Part shown: positions 55,030 through 63,287 of the stretch, one piece after another
Numbering within the stretch: position 1 is the stretch's first letter
Layout of the letters: each line of letters begins with the position of its first letter
Origin: Endozoicomonas sp. 8E
Lineage (GTDB): Bacteria > Pseudomonadota > Gammaproteobacteria > Pseudomonadales > Endozoicomonadaceae
Length of the DNA: 64,000 nt
NCBI RefSeq assembly: GCF_032883915.1
Contig: NZ_CP120717.1
Location: 1,370,501 to 1,434,500 of the forward strand
Direction of reading: 5' to 3'
Translations under genes and position numbers: made by a program
Notes under the pieces: model-generated
Database searches by the model: none
Told to the model about the DNA's origin: nothing
Seen by the model: only the letters and a program-made list of their open reading frames with translations

Positions 55030-55114
55030 GTGTGGAGCACAGCAAAAAGACGATTAACAGACCATTAAAGGGCAGTTAGACTGTCAGGAAACAAAAATTA
55101 AAGAGGCCTCGCTT

Positions 55115-55495
55115 ATGCTGTACGTAGCATTTTCTGGTTCGAAAGGGCGAGGCGTCTTCACACGTAAAAAGATTGAGCGAGATACGGTCATCGAGCGTTG
55201 CCCTGTTCTTGAATTGCCCCCTGAAGATCTTGAACACATTGATCAAACGGCGATATTCAACTACTACTTCTCTTGGGGTGAGACAATGGATTCAGCCGCT
55301 ATTGCTTTGGGGCTGGGTTCAATTTACAACCACTCTTATACACCCAACGCACTCTATCGATATGATATGGAAGACCGGGTGATTGAGTTCATTGCCATTA
55401 AAAAAATTCGACCCAATGAAGAGATAACAATTAATTACAACGGCTCACCGAATGATCAATCACCACTTTGGGAAGGTATTCAATGGGAGCCTTGA
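55115..55495 (+). CDS. SET-domain protein (putative lysine methyltransferase)
   Basis: 126 residues forming almost only a SET domain: 'SKGRGVFTRKKIERDTVIE' (the GRGVF cofactor loop), 'LGSIYNHSYTPNALYRYD' (the N-H-S-x-x-P-N active-site pseudoknot) and 'IRPNEEITINYN' (the G/N-E-E-I-T-x-x-Y motif with the catalytic tyrosine). No pre-SET or post-SET cysteines. Small stand-alone SET proteins occur in various bacteria, some as host-chromatin effectors (for example in Legionella and Chlamydia), others with unknown targets. No signal peptide. AGAGG lies before the ATG. Confidence 0.88.
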   Translation: MLYVAFSGSKGRGVFTRKKIERDTVIERCPVLELPPEDLEHIDQTAIFNYYFSWGETMDSAAIALGLGSIYNHSYTPNALYRYDMEDRVIEFIAIKKIRPNEEITINYNGSPNDQSPLWEGIQWEP

Positions 55496-55889
55496 AAAGT
55501 GGACACTTGAATTCAGGCAGCATCGGTTAGGGTGATTGATTTATGTCGTGAATCATTTGGCTGCTACACTTAGTGATGTTTTACCTCGAGGTGGTCAGAC
55601 AGATGAGTATCGGTCGATGTTCTACTGTTTGCTACTTCTTTGTCGTGTATAAGGCGGCGCTTCTATCCGGGTTAATGATGTCACTACATTCGTGGGTTTC
55701 ATTTGGAAGCTGTATCTTTTATAGATCCGTATTCCGTATATAGCTCCGTATATAGCTCCGTATTTTGTGTCAGGCCTTGGTAATAAAGGTTTCTGGCGGT
55801 TTTCAATGAGCAGCTTCAAGGTTTATGCTCAGGCTTTTCTGCCGGGGCAGAAATCAAGAACCGTCTCACGTGAGGTATAAGGTAAAATC
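55496..55889. other. Gap between SET gene and META lipoprotein gene
   Basis: 394 bp with no supported gene. It contains a short tandem repeat, CTCCGTATATAG twice plus partial copies (about 55730-55765), and a GAAAAGTGGACACTTGAATT stretch right after the SET gene that resembles insertion-sequence ends, though no partner end is visible. Confidence 0.4.
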
Positions 55890-56636
55890 ATGAGAACCAT
55901 GGGCCGTTATGTTCTGGTGCTGGCAGCAGGAGGTTTTCTTGCTGCCTGTACTACACCGGACAAGAGTGTGGTGGTAACACCCACCGACGTTGAGGGTAAG
56001 ACCTGGGTGCTGCGTTCCCTGAATGGCGTGCCACCGGTTAATGGCAAAAGAGTCACTCTTGAGTTTCAGTCTGCTTCTGGCAAGGATGGTCAAATCAGTG
56101 GTCGTGGCCCTTGTAATGGTTACTTTGGCAGCTATACGATGCAACAGGATGAGCTGCAGTTTGGCAGAGTGGGTTCCACCATGATGGCCTGCCCGGAACC
56201 TTATATGAAACAGGAAATGGCTTATTTCAAAGGGCTTCAGCAGGTTGACACCATGACATCCAACGGCCTGGTGATGACTCTGAAGGGGCGTCACAATGAT
56301 GAGACGATGACGTTTTTTGCAGAGAGTGCCAAAGTGAGAGGGATCATCAAATCATCTACAGGCAGTTTCCCGGCTGGTGCAGATGTTCTGATTTTGATGA
56401 GAGATATCAGCAACAAGGATAACCATTCGAATCTGATTGGTGAGAAAAAAATCAAGCTGAATCAGCGTGTTGATGGACCCTTAAAATTTGATGTTCCTTA
56501 TGCGCCTTCATTGATTCAGCCAAACCGTACGTATTCTGTTTCTGTAGAAGTCAGACAAAATGGAAAACTGGTTTCCCACAGTACTTCTAATAAAATAATT
56601 GATTTCTCCAGACCCTTGGAATTCAAAGGTCAGTGA
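55890..56636 (+). CDS. META (HslJ-like) and YbaY domain lipoprotein
   Basis: 248 residues. Signal peptide with a lipobox ('VLAAGGFLAAC', Cys near residue 20) followed by T-T-P, so an outer-membrane destination is likely. Residues about 30-130 form a META domain ('LEGK-W-L-S-LNG' pattern: 'VEGKTWVLRSLNGVPP', 'GRGPCNGYFGSYTMQQDELQ', 'STMMACPEPYMKQEMAYFKG'). Residues about 140-245 match the YbaY/YscW lipoprotein fold ('VRGIIKSSTGSFPAGADVLI', 'RTYSVSVEVRQNGKLV'). Both domains are found together in some gammaproteobacterial stress or envelope lipoproteins. The role is not known. ATG at 55890; a second Met at codon 4 is possible. Confidence 0.85.
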   Translation: MRTMGRYVLVLAAGGFLAACTTPDKSVVVTPTDVEGKTWVLRSLNGVPPVNGKRVTLEFQSASGKDGQISGRGPCNGYFGSYTMQQDELQFGRVGSTMMACPEPYMKQEMAYFKGLQQVDTMTSNGLVMTLKGRHNDETMTFFAESAKVRGIIKSSTGSFPAGADVLILMRDISNKDNHSNLIGEKKIKLNQRVDGPLKFDVPYAPSLIQPNRTYSVSVEVRQNGKLVSHSTSNKIIDFSRPLEFKGQ

Positions 56637-57016
56637 TCACGGGCTGAAAGTCAGGTTCAGAATTTCAGCCAGACAATAACCTGAACGCATTCTCCTTTCT
56701 TTTGCAACCCTCTGCTCCCTCCAGCAAATTCACTTTGCTGAGGGGGACGGCAGATAGGATCTGATGAACTAACTGCTCCATCCTCAGGAGCGGGTGGTTC
56801 GCTCCCCCCGGCAAAAAGCAACAGAAAGCTATCCTGCTGCTGATCCTCTGATCCAGATCGGTACAGGCAAGATTTGGCTGAAAACAGGCTTGCCAACCAG
56901 AAGAGTCTTTCTCTTCACATGGCAGGGCAAAGCAGGAAACGCTCTCTTGATTGACCTTAAATGTGATAGGTTTAGCGCTTTCATTTCACTGTTAAGCACA
57001 TGAAGGAGCTTCCATT
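56637..57016. other. Gap upstream of the HisA-like gene
   Basis: 380 bp, no gene supported. It holds a small stem GGAGCG-GGTGGTT-CGCTCC (56787-56805). The frames present on both strands lack family features. The promoter of the HisA-like gene should lie near its right end. Confidence 0.4.
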
Positions 57017-57775
57017 ATGCAGTTTCGTCCCTGTATTGACCTGCACGAAGGTAAGGTAAAACAGATAGTGGGAAGCTCTCTGCGTGATGGTGATAATTCG
57101 GCGCTGGTGAATTTTGAAAGTGATCGCTCTGCGGCTGATTTTGCAAATCTTTATCGGCAGAAAAAATTAGCGGGTGGTCATGTCATAAAACTGGGACCCG
57201 GTAATGAGGATGCCGCCGCTTCTGCCCTGTCAAGATGGCCCGGAGGTCTTCAGATTGGCGGCGGTATTACAGCAGATAATGCTGTTCAGTATCTGGATAT
57301 GGGGGCCTCACATGTCATCGTGACCTCCTACGTTTTCAAAGATGGCCAGATAAATTTTGATAATCTGGACAAGTTACTGGCTGCAATAGGCCGTGAGCGT
57401 CTGGTGCTGGATCTTTCCTGTAAGAAAAAAGATGATGACTATTTTATTGTGACGGATCGTTGGCAGAGGTTTACCGATACCCGAATCAATGCTGAGACAC
57501 TGAAGAGGCTGGCTCATTATTGTGATGAGTTTCTTGTTCATGCTGCATCGGTTGAAGGTTTGATGGCCGGGCCTGACCTGGAACTGGTTTCCCTGCTGGC
57601 TCAATATTCACCTGTTCCTGTGACCTATGCGGGGGGCATTGCCACTTTGGAAGACATTGAAGCAGTCAGAAAAGCCGGTAACGGTCAGGTGCACATTACC
57701 ATAGGCAGCGCCCTGGACATTTTTGGTGGTTCGCTGGCATTTATGGATGTAGTCGCGAGCTGTAAAACGGATTAA
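57017..57775 (+). CDS. hisA: Eukaryotic-type HisA (ProFAR isomerase)
   Basis: Histidine biosynthesis: isomerises ProFAR to PRFAR. 252 residues of a beta/alpha barrel. The sequence follows the yeast HIS6-type branch rather than normal bacterial HisA: 'FRPCIDLHEGKVKQIVGSSL' at the N-terminus, 'VNFESDRSAADFANLYRQKK', 'HVIKLGPGNEDAAASALSRW', 'LQIGGGITADNAVQYLDMGA', 'LVLDLSCKKKDDDYFIVTDR' with 'WQ' after it, and 'VPVTYAGGIATLEDIEAVRK'. No other his gene is adjacent, unlike the usual his operon. It may be a second copy or a replacement gained by transfer. The catalytic Asp in CIDLH is present. Confidence 0.88.
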   Translation: MQFRPCIDLHEGKVKQIVGSSLRDGDNSALVNFESDRSAADFANLYRQKKLAGGHVIKLGPGNEDAAASALSRWPGGLQIGGGITADNAVQYLDMGASHVIVTSYVFKDGQINFDNLDKLLAAIGRERLVLDLSCKKKDDDYFIVTDRWQRFTDTRINAETLKRLAHYCDEFLVHAASVEGLMAGPDLELVSLLAQYSPVPVTYAGGIATLEDIEAVRKAGNGQVHITIGSALDIFGGSLAFMDVVASCKTD

Positions 57776-57792
57776 GCCCGCAGGCTTGCTGT

Positions 57793-58149
57793 TCATGCCG
57801 GTTGGTTCTGAACCATCCGCTTTGAATAGCAGTCCGTATCAATGTCAAGAATTTCAACTGACAGTATATTCACCCACGGGATGATCTGATCAGCAGCGTT
57901 GAGCACTTTTTGGCTCAGACTTTTCTTCTGCTCTGAGGTGCGACCTTTCATAATCCTGGCTGTAATGTGAACAAAGGATTGTTCAGGCTGGGCTGTTTGA
58001 AAGTGTTCATATGGGATAGCCCTGGACTTGATGTCTTCTGCTTTAAACAGACCTGATTCCAGAGTACTTTGATGAACAGCTGAAACCAGTTCTCTGATTG
58101 AGCATTTCTGCTCAACGTCTGAAGAGTACTCGATAATGCAGTGAGGCAT
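57793..58149 (-). CDS. CHMI-family tautomerase (5-carboxymethyl-2-hydroxymuconate isomerase-like)
   Basis: 118 residues from the ATG at 58149 (MPHCIIEYSSDVEQ), where Pro2 becomes the catalytic N-terminal proline after Met removal; the frame continues 25 codons upstream but that would bury the proline. Family features: 'MPHCIIEYS', 'LVSAVHQSTLESGLFKAEDI', 'SFVHITARIMKGRTSEQKKS' and a C-terminal hydrophobic strand. In E. coli strain C the enzyme (HpaF-type) works in homoprotocatechuate degradation, but none of those genes is nearby, so the true substrate is open. Convergent with the HisA-like gene (17-bp gap). Confidence 0.85.
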   Translation of the reverse strand: MPHCIIEYSSDVEQKCSIRELVSAVHQSTLESGLFKAEDIKSRAIPYEHFQTAQPEQSFVHITARIMKGRTSEQKKSLSQKVLNAADQIIPWVNILSVEILDIDTDCYSKRMVQNQPA

Positions 58150-58288
58150 GGCGAATTGTTTTTTGGGAAATGAGTCGAAGGAGCTTATCAAAAGCTTCGT
58201 AACAGAAAAAGAGAGAAAGATCACTCTATAAATTCTTGTTAATTCTTGTCTATCCTTGGTGTCTGGAAAGGAAACGATGAATTAACAC

Positions 58289-59500
58289 ATGAACAGTCAA
58301 ACACTGGGAAGCACCCTGCTGGTAGCAGGTACATCAATTGGAGCAGGCATGCTTGCCTTGCCTCTGGTTTCTGCTGCTACGGGTATCTGGTCAGGAATTC
58401 TGCTGATGATGTTAATGGCCTCACTTGCCTGCTATGGAGGTTTGCTAATAGCCGAGGCCTGCCGTGCCGTGCCAGAGGCTGATAATCTTCATGGTGTCGT
58501 GGGACGGCTGCTGGGAAAACCCGGTCAGGCTGTCGCTATTCTGGCCATGCTGTTTCTGTATTACTCACTCTGTTCAGCCTATATCACAGCCGGCGCAGGG
58601 CAAGCCGTCGCCATCACTCAAAAAATGGGGTTGGCTCTCAGTTTTTCTCAGTCAGCTACGTTAGTGGCAGTGATTATTGCCGTAATGGTGGTTGTCGGGA
58701 CGGTGGTGGTGGACTACGCCAATCGAGCAATGTTCTTTCTGATGATGATGTTAATGATGTTCATCATGGTACTTTTGTTGCCAGAAGCTGAAGCCAAAAA
58801 TCTCACCCATGAGGTCGGTCAACCCGGTATGCTCTTAGCTGCTTTGCCAGTACTTTACACCTCATTCGGATATCATTGTGCAGTACCAACAGTCGTGCGA
58901 TATGTGAAAGGCAAGCCTGGAGATTTTCGCCTGGCACTGGTGCTGGGCAGTATCGTACCCCTTCTGGTCTATTCACTCTGGCAGTTTGCCACCAACGGCA
59001 CTTTGTCATCCAGTCAGATCAACAACCTGCAGGGCAGTCCGGATGCTGTGGACCAGCTTATCAACAGAATTGGGGAATTCAGCTACTATTCCGGCTTCAA
59101 TCATCTTATCAGTGCTTTTACAGCCTGTGCGCTGGGTACTTCGTTTCTGGGGGTAGCCATTGGTCTCTTTGATTATCTGGCTGAAGTCAGCAAGAGGCCT
59201 GATACCATCATCGGTCGTATTCAAACTGTCTGTCTGACTCTGGGGCTGCCGTTGCTGGTGGCGGTTTTTTTTCCGGGAGGCTTTGTGACGACTCTGGGTT
59301 ATGCCGCAGTAGCTTTGGTGATTCTGGCGGTCTTTCTTCCCGTCATGCTGGTCTGGGAAGTGCGAAAGGAGCATCTTGAAGAGCCCTATCAGGTTGCCGG
59401 AGGCAGTCCGTTGCTGGTCATCATGTGTTTGATTGGGCTGGCCGTGATCCTTGCCCAGGCAGGTATTGTTTCCGGCTGGCTGCCAGCCCTGGATTCCTGA
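58289..59500 (+). CDS. tyrP: Aromatic amino acid permease, TyrP type
   Basis: Inner-membrane proton-coupled uptake of tyrosine or tryptophan (ArAAP/HAAAP family). 403 residues with 11 hydrophobic segments. Signatures: 'GSTLLVAGTSIGAGMLALPL' at the N-terminus, 'GGLLIAEACRAVPEADNLHG', 'PVLYTSFGYHCAVPTVVRYV', 'KGKPGDFRLALVLGSIVPLL' and 'GTSFLGVAIGLFDYLAE'. TyrP, TnaB and Mtr are close, and the exact substrate cannot be fixed by eye. Start ATG at 58289 after TAACAC with a weak Shine-Dalgarno. No TyrR box was identified with confidence. Confidence 0.9.
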   Translation: MNSQTLGSTLLVAGTSIGAGMLALPLVSAATGIWSGILLMMLMASLACYGGLLIAEACRAVPEADNLHGVVGRLLGKPGQAVAILAMLFLYYSLCSAYITAGAGQAVAITQKMGLALSFSQSATLVAVIIAVMVVVGTVVVDYANRAMFFLMMMLMMFIMVLLLPEAEAKNLTHEVGQPGMLLAALPVLYTSFGYHCAVPTVVRYVKGKPGDFRLALVLGSIVPLLVYSLWQFATNGTLSSSQINNLQGSPDAVDQLINRIGEFSYYSGFNHLISAFTACALGTSFLGVAIGLFDYLAEVSKRPDTIIGRIQTVCLTLGLPLLVAVFFPGGFVTTLGYAAVALVILAVFLPVMLVWEVRKEHLEEPYQVAGGSPLLVIMCLIGLAVILAQAGIVSGWLPALDS

Positions 59501-59675
59501 TCAGTTTTTGAGAATCTGGAGTCTTAATGAGCCAGATGTTTTTAGCTGGTTCTTTAACGAACCTTGCGGAATTCTCCATCCATAGCGGCATTGCGTAGCT
59601 TTGCCGTTTGGATGGAGATGGATGGGGCCGCCCAGGTAGCAAACAGCCGGAATGCCGGACCACAGTAGAGGGCTG

Positions 59676-60077
59676 TCATTTCTCAGGTCTTTCCTGATTC
59701 TGGATATATTCCTTTAGCACTTCCAGTGGTGCGCCACCGGCAGTTATCAGGCAATAGGCTCTTGTCCATAGAACAGGCTTCCAATAGTAATTTTTCAGGT
59801 GTTCTGAAAATTCCTTCCTTATGAGCCTGCTTGTAACAGTTTTCAAATTGTTGATGAACTTGCTCGGCATAATGTTGGGGTGCATATCCAGCATAAGGTG
59901 AACGTGATCAGCCTCGCCACCAAACTCATCGAGTTCTATCTCCCATTTGCCGCATAAGTCACGACAGATTTCCTCAAGCCTGTCCAGCATTGGGGCAGTA
60001 AAACACCTTCGTCTATATTTTGTGACTAACACTAAATGATATTTCAGCTTATATACACAGTGATAATGAGACTTCAT
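59676..60077 (-). CDS. tnpA: IS200/IS605 transposase TnpA (Y1 HUH)
   Basis: Single-strand transposase that excises and inserts the element. 133 residues, the normal length. The HUH motif is 'EADHVHLML' (H58, H60) and the nucleophile is Y124 in 'VLKEYIQNQ', followed by Q128. The N-terminal 'YKLKYHLVLVTKYRRRCFTA' is characteristic. Its 5' end faces tnpB, with start codons about 40 bp apart and divergent, as in IS605. ATG at 60077. Confidence 0.96.
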   Translation of the reverse strand: MKSHYHCVYKLKYHLVLVTKYRRRCFTAPMLDRLEEICRDLCGKWEIELDEFGGEADHVHLMLDMHPNIMPSKFINNLKTVTSRLIRKEFSEHLKNYYWKPVLWTRAYCLITAGGAPLEVLKEYIQNQERPEK

Positions 60078-60116
60078 AGCTTGACACTAAGTTGCATTTA
60101 CCACTATTGTATTCCC

Positions 60117-61223
60117 ATGAGAGCATTCAAGTACAGAATCTACCCCAACGCCGAACAGAAGGTGTTTATCGCAAAGCACTTCGGTTGCTCTCGTCATGTC
60201 TATAACTGGGCATTGTCTGAAAAAGACAAACATTACAAAGAAACCGGAAAGAGCCTGTCAAAGCGTCAACTTCAGGATCGTCTGGTTGCCAGCAAGAAAG
60301 ACGACAAAGAATGGTTGACGGACGTCAACAGTCAAAGTCTGTTAGCCTCTCTTGCCAACCTGGATACTGCGTTCACCAATTTTTTTCAGGGTCGAGCCAG
60401 GTTTCCAAAATTCAAATCAAAATATTCCGGCTGGCAGTCTTTCCAATGCCCCCAGCATGTAACGGTTGATTTTGAAGCATCGGTTATGAACCTGCCAAAG
60501 CTGAAGGGAATAAAAGCAAAACTTCATCGCCCGTTCTCTGGCAAGGTCAAAACCGTTACTGTCAAGCGTTCACCGTCCGGCAAATACTTTGCCAGCGTTT
60601 TGGTTGATGATAGCTTTTTCGATCCGGTTCCAGTCACCATTGAGCGAAAAAACACCGTTGGTCTTGATGTCGGTCTGACTGAATTCCTCATTGATAGTGA
60701 AGGAAACAAGACTGAAAACCCACGCATTCTGAAGGATTCACTGGTCAGGCTCAGCATAGAGCAAAAGAAGTTCGCCAGAAAGAAAAAGGGATCGACCAAT
60801 AGAGCAAAACAAAAGCGCAAAGTCGCTATAATTCATGAACAGGTAGCCAGTCGCCGCTACGACTTCATACACCAGAAAACAGCGAATCTGGCTGACAAAA
60901 GCCACGCAACCACATTTGCTGTAGAAGACCTCAATATCAAAGGCATGGTGAAAAACCGTAAACTCGCCAGAGCAATACAAGACGCAGGCTGGGGAATGTT
61001 TCTGACGACACTGGACTACAAGTGTCGTTGGAATGGCAAGAACCTGATTCGTATAGGAAGGTTCCAGCCGAGTTCCAAACTGTGTAATGGCTGCGGTCAT
61101 AAAATGGAAGCCATGCCTTTGTCAGTGCGGGAATGGCAGTGCCCAAATTGTCAATCTGTCAACGACAGAGATATAAACGCCGCCCGCAATATTCGTGATA
61201 TTGGACTAGGCGTCCCCGTTTAG
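60117..61223 (+). CDS. tnpB: RNA-guided nuclease TnpB
   Basis: Transposon-encoded nuclease related to the ancestor of Cas12; it uses an RNA from the right end to cut the empty donor site. I start at the ATG at 60117 (MRAFKYRIYPNAEQKVFIAK), the standard TnpB N-terminus; the open frame upstream to 60036 is inside the tnpA side and not conserved. 368 residues. RuvC acids: D in 'VGLDVGLTEFLID', E in 'TFAVEDLNIKGMVKN', D in 'NDRDINAARNI'. Zinc ribbon CNGCGHK ... CPNC. Full length, apparently functional. Confidence 0.96.
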   Translation: MRAFKYRIYPNAEQKVFIAKHFGCSRHVYNWALSEKDKHYKETGKSLSKRQLQDRLVASKKDDKEWLTDVNSQSLLASLANLDTAFTNFFQGRARFPKFKSKYSGWQSFQCPQHVTVDFEASVMNLPKLKGIKAKLHRPFSGKVKTVTVKRSPSGKYFASVLVDDSFFDPVPVTIERKNTVGLDVGLTEFLIDSEGNKTENPRILKDSLVRLSIEQKKFARKKKGSTNRAKQKRKVAIIHEQVASRRYDFIHQKTANLADKSHATTFAVEDLNIKGMVKNRKLARAIQDAGWGMFLTTLDYKCRWNGKNLIRIGRFQPSSKLCNGCGHKMEAMPLSVREWQCPNCQSVNDRDINAARNIRDIGLGVPV

Positions 61224-61370
61224 CTGATTCGCTGGGATGCAGCGATTGTGTAAAGAGTACCCCTGTAGCAATACCTGTCAGCGCAGGTGCTTCAGCGAGA
61301 GGTGTTGAGAGTTCTCAGCACGGGTCGCAAGAAGCCCCCACTATAGCCGCTTCAGCGGCTTAGTGGTGGG
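61150..61370 (+). ncRNA. Probable omega RNA (reRNA) of TnpB
   Basis: The region from the tnpB 3' end to the right-end hairpin is where omega RNA is made in this family. It holds CAGCGCAGGTGCTTCAGCG and the terminal hairpin 61335-61370 (CCCCCACTA ... TAGTGGTGGG). The guide would be the flanking bases after about 61371. Boundaries are by analogy only. Confidence 0.5.
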
Positions 61371-61430
61371 AGTACATCACCATTGATCCGATTACTATCG
61401 TTTCGTCAACAGGAAATGTAGGAACTCCCC

Positions 61431-61862
61431 ATGTTACGAAAAGCACTTCTGGCAGCTTCTGCCCTGCTTATCCCGGTTCTGTCTTTTGCCAACGGATACG
61501 TGGGTGAGTGGTACACCGTTAATGAAGAAACCAATAAAAAGGAATCTCTGGTGACTATCTGGCAAGAAGGTGATCAGCTGAAAGGTAAGATTGTGGAGAT
61601 CCTTGATCCTGCTTCCAGAGATGCGGTCTGTGAAAAATGCAAAGGCGACAAAAAGAACCAGAAGATAGAGGGGATGACTTTTCTCTGGGGAATGAAAAAA
61701 GAGGGTTCTGAATACGACAACGGAAATGTTCTTGATCCGAAGTCAGGCAGAGTATACAGCGGCAGTATGAAGTTGATTGACGGGGGGCAAAAACTTGAGC
61801 TTAGGGGGTATCTGGGCTTTTCATTGTTGGGCAGAACTTCGGTTTGGGTAAAGGCTGATTAG
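61431..61862 (+). CDS. DUF2147 secreted protein
   Basis: 143 residues with an N-terminal signal peptide (MLRKALLAASALLIPVLSFA). The mature domain matches DUF2147: 'YVGEWYTVNEETNKKESLVT', a cysteine pair CEKC in 'DAVCEKCKGDKK', 'GMTFLWGMKK', 'DNGNVLDPKSGRVYSGSMKL' and 'LELRGYLGFSLLGRTSVWVK'. A small beta-barrel periplasmic protein of unknown role, common in Proteobacteria. It lies beyond the right end of the IS605 element and is convergent with glpT. Confidence 0.9.
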   Translation: MLRKALLAASALLIPVLSFANGYVGEWYTVNEETNKKESLVTIWQEGDQLKGKIVEILDPASRDAVCEKCKGDKKNQKIEGMTFLWGMKKEGSEYDNGNVLDPKSGRVYSGSMKLIDGGQKLELRGYLGFSLLGRTSVWVKAD

Positions 61863-61898
61863 TCGCGCAATTGCCTTAAGTCTAAAAGGCTCCCGTTA

Positions 61899-61920
61899 CC
61901 CGGCAGTAACGACTGCCGGG
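61899..61920. terminator. Hairpin between convergent DUF2147 gene and glpT
   Basis: CCCGGCAGT (61899-61907) and ACTGCCGGG (61912-61920), a perfect 9-bp stem with a 4-nt loop, in the 69-bp gap between the two stops. Likely shared by both genes. Confidence 0.65.
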
Positions 61921-61931
61921 AGGAAGTTATG

Positions 61932-63287
61932 TCATTTGTATTGACTGAAGAGTTCGGCTTTGTCTTCTTTTTCCTGCTTCAGAGTCATTGCCAAAAACAG
62001 AATCGCCATGGCGCAGGCAGCCAGAATCAGCATAAAGCCACCACTCCAGCCCATCGCATCAACAATGACCCCCATAGCCAGGTTGGCAAACAGAGCGCCA
62101 CCGAGATAACCAAACAGGCCGGTCAGGCCAGTGGCGGTTCCGGTTGCCTTCTTGGGGGCTGAATCAGCGGCCTGGAGACCTACCAGCACCACGGGTCCAT
62201 AGATCAGGAAGCCCACAAATATCAGGCAGAGGTTATCAATCATCGGGTGTCCGGCCGGGTTCTGCCAGTATATGACAATAGCAACACAGACCAGTGCCAT
62301 CATCCACATACTGACAGGAGCGCGACAGCCTCGGAAGAAGCGGTCACTGGCCCAGCCACAGAGCAGGATGCCGGGAATGCCGGCAAACTCATAGAGAAAA
62401 TAGGCCAGGCCACTTTGAGCCATTGAGAAACCTTTCACTTCTTTCAGGTAGGTTGGCGCCCAATCCAGTACTCCGTAACGAACCAGATAAACGAAGACAT
62501 TAGCCAGCGAGAGATACCAGAGCAATTTGTTGTTGAATACATATTTGAAAAAGATATCTTTGGCCGACATCTCCTGCTCATGGTGGTGCTCGTCATAGGA
62601 TTTAAGCTTGTCGCCAGTCCAGGCTTCGATACTGGGCAGGCCACAGGACTGGGGAGTATCTCTTAATAACGTCCAGGTGATACCGGCCAGGACGAGCGCT
62701 ACGACTCCATGGAACCAGAGCTGTGATTGCCAGTCACCAAACAGATAGACCGCAAAAATAGCCATAGGACCCACCAGACCGGCTCCCAGGTTATGAGAAG
62801 TGTTCCAGTAAGCCCATTTAACTCCCCTTTCTTTTACAGAGAACCAGTGTGTCATGACTCTGCTGCCAGCCGGATAGCCCATCCCCTGAAACCAGCCATT
62901 GAGAAACAGTAGGGCAAACATGGAAGTGACTGTGGTGGTGGCAAAAGGAACGGTTCCCATGAATATCATGGTCAGGGCCGAGAGAATCAGGCCAATACTC
63001 ATGAATTTCCGGGCGTCACTGCGATCAGAGAGGTTGCCCATAAGAAACTTGCTGAAACCGTAGGCAAAAGAGACCGCTGAGAGAGCCAGACCCAGTTCGG
63101 ACTTGGTAAAGCCCTGCTCAATCAGGTCGGGCATGGCCAGAGAGAAATTTTTACGAATCAGGTAATAAGCGGCATAGCCAACAATGATGCCTAACAAAAC
63201 CTGTATACGAAGTTTTTTATAAGTTTCATCAACTTCTGTGGACGCAATCCGCTCTTGATGAGCAGGAGGACTGAGAAAGCCCAGCAT
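61932..63287 (-). CDS. glpT: Glycerol-3-phosphate:phosphate antiporter GlpT
   Basis: Major-facilitator permease importing glycerol-3-phosphate in exchange for phosphate. 451 residues, 12 membrane segments. Family signatures: 'YAAYYLIRKNFSLAMPDLIE' (with the substrate-binding Arg), 'SAVSFAYGFSKFLMGNLSDR', 'FLNGWFQGMGYPAGSRVMTH', 'NTSHNLGAGLVGPM', 'VYLVRYGVLDWAPTYLKEVK' with the second conserved Arg, and 'GLTGLFGYLGGALFANLAMG'. UhpT is similar, but the pattern and the absence of uhpABC favour GlpT. No glpQ follows. The upstream perfect hairpin at 63326-63347 lies 39 nt from the start. Confidence 0.93.
   Translation of the reverse strand: MLGFLSPPAHQERIASTEVDETYKKLRIQVLLGIIVGYAAYYLIRKNFSLAMPDLIEQGFTKSELGLALSAVSFAYGFSKFLMGNLSDRSDARKFMSIGLILSALTMIFMGTVPFATTTVTSMFALLFLNGWFQGMGYPAGSRVMTHWFSVKERGVKWAYWNTSHNLGAGLVGPMAIFAVYLFGDWQSQLWFHGVVALVLAGITWTLLRDTPQSCGLPSIEAWTGDKLKSYDEHHHEQEMSAKDIFFKYVFNNKLLWYLSLANVFVYLVRYGVLDWAPTYLKEVKGFSMAQSGLAYFLYEFAGIPGILLCGWASDRFFRGCRAPVSMWMMALVCVAIVIYWQNPAGHPMIDNLCLIFVGFLIYGPVVLVGLQAADSAPKKATGTATGLTGLFGYLGGALFANLAMGVIVDAMGWSGGFMLILAACAMAILFLAMTLKQEKEDKAELFSQYK

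Larger units (their letters stand above)
59570..61375. mobile_element. IS200/IS605-family element with divergent tnpA and tnpB
   Basis: The span is bounded by a hairpin at the left (TCTCCATCCA 59573-59582 with TGGATGGAGA 59609-59618, inner GGCA/TGCC) and one at the right (CCCCCACTA ... TAGTGGTGGG, 61335-61370, inner AGCCGC-TTCA-GCGGCT). Such subterminal hairpins are what TnpA recognises. Exact ends and the target pentanucleotide cannot be fixed without an empty site. Both genes are intact. Confidence 0.85.
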
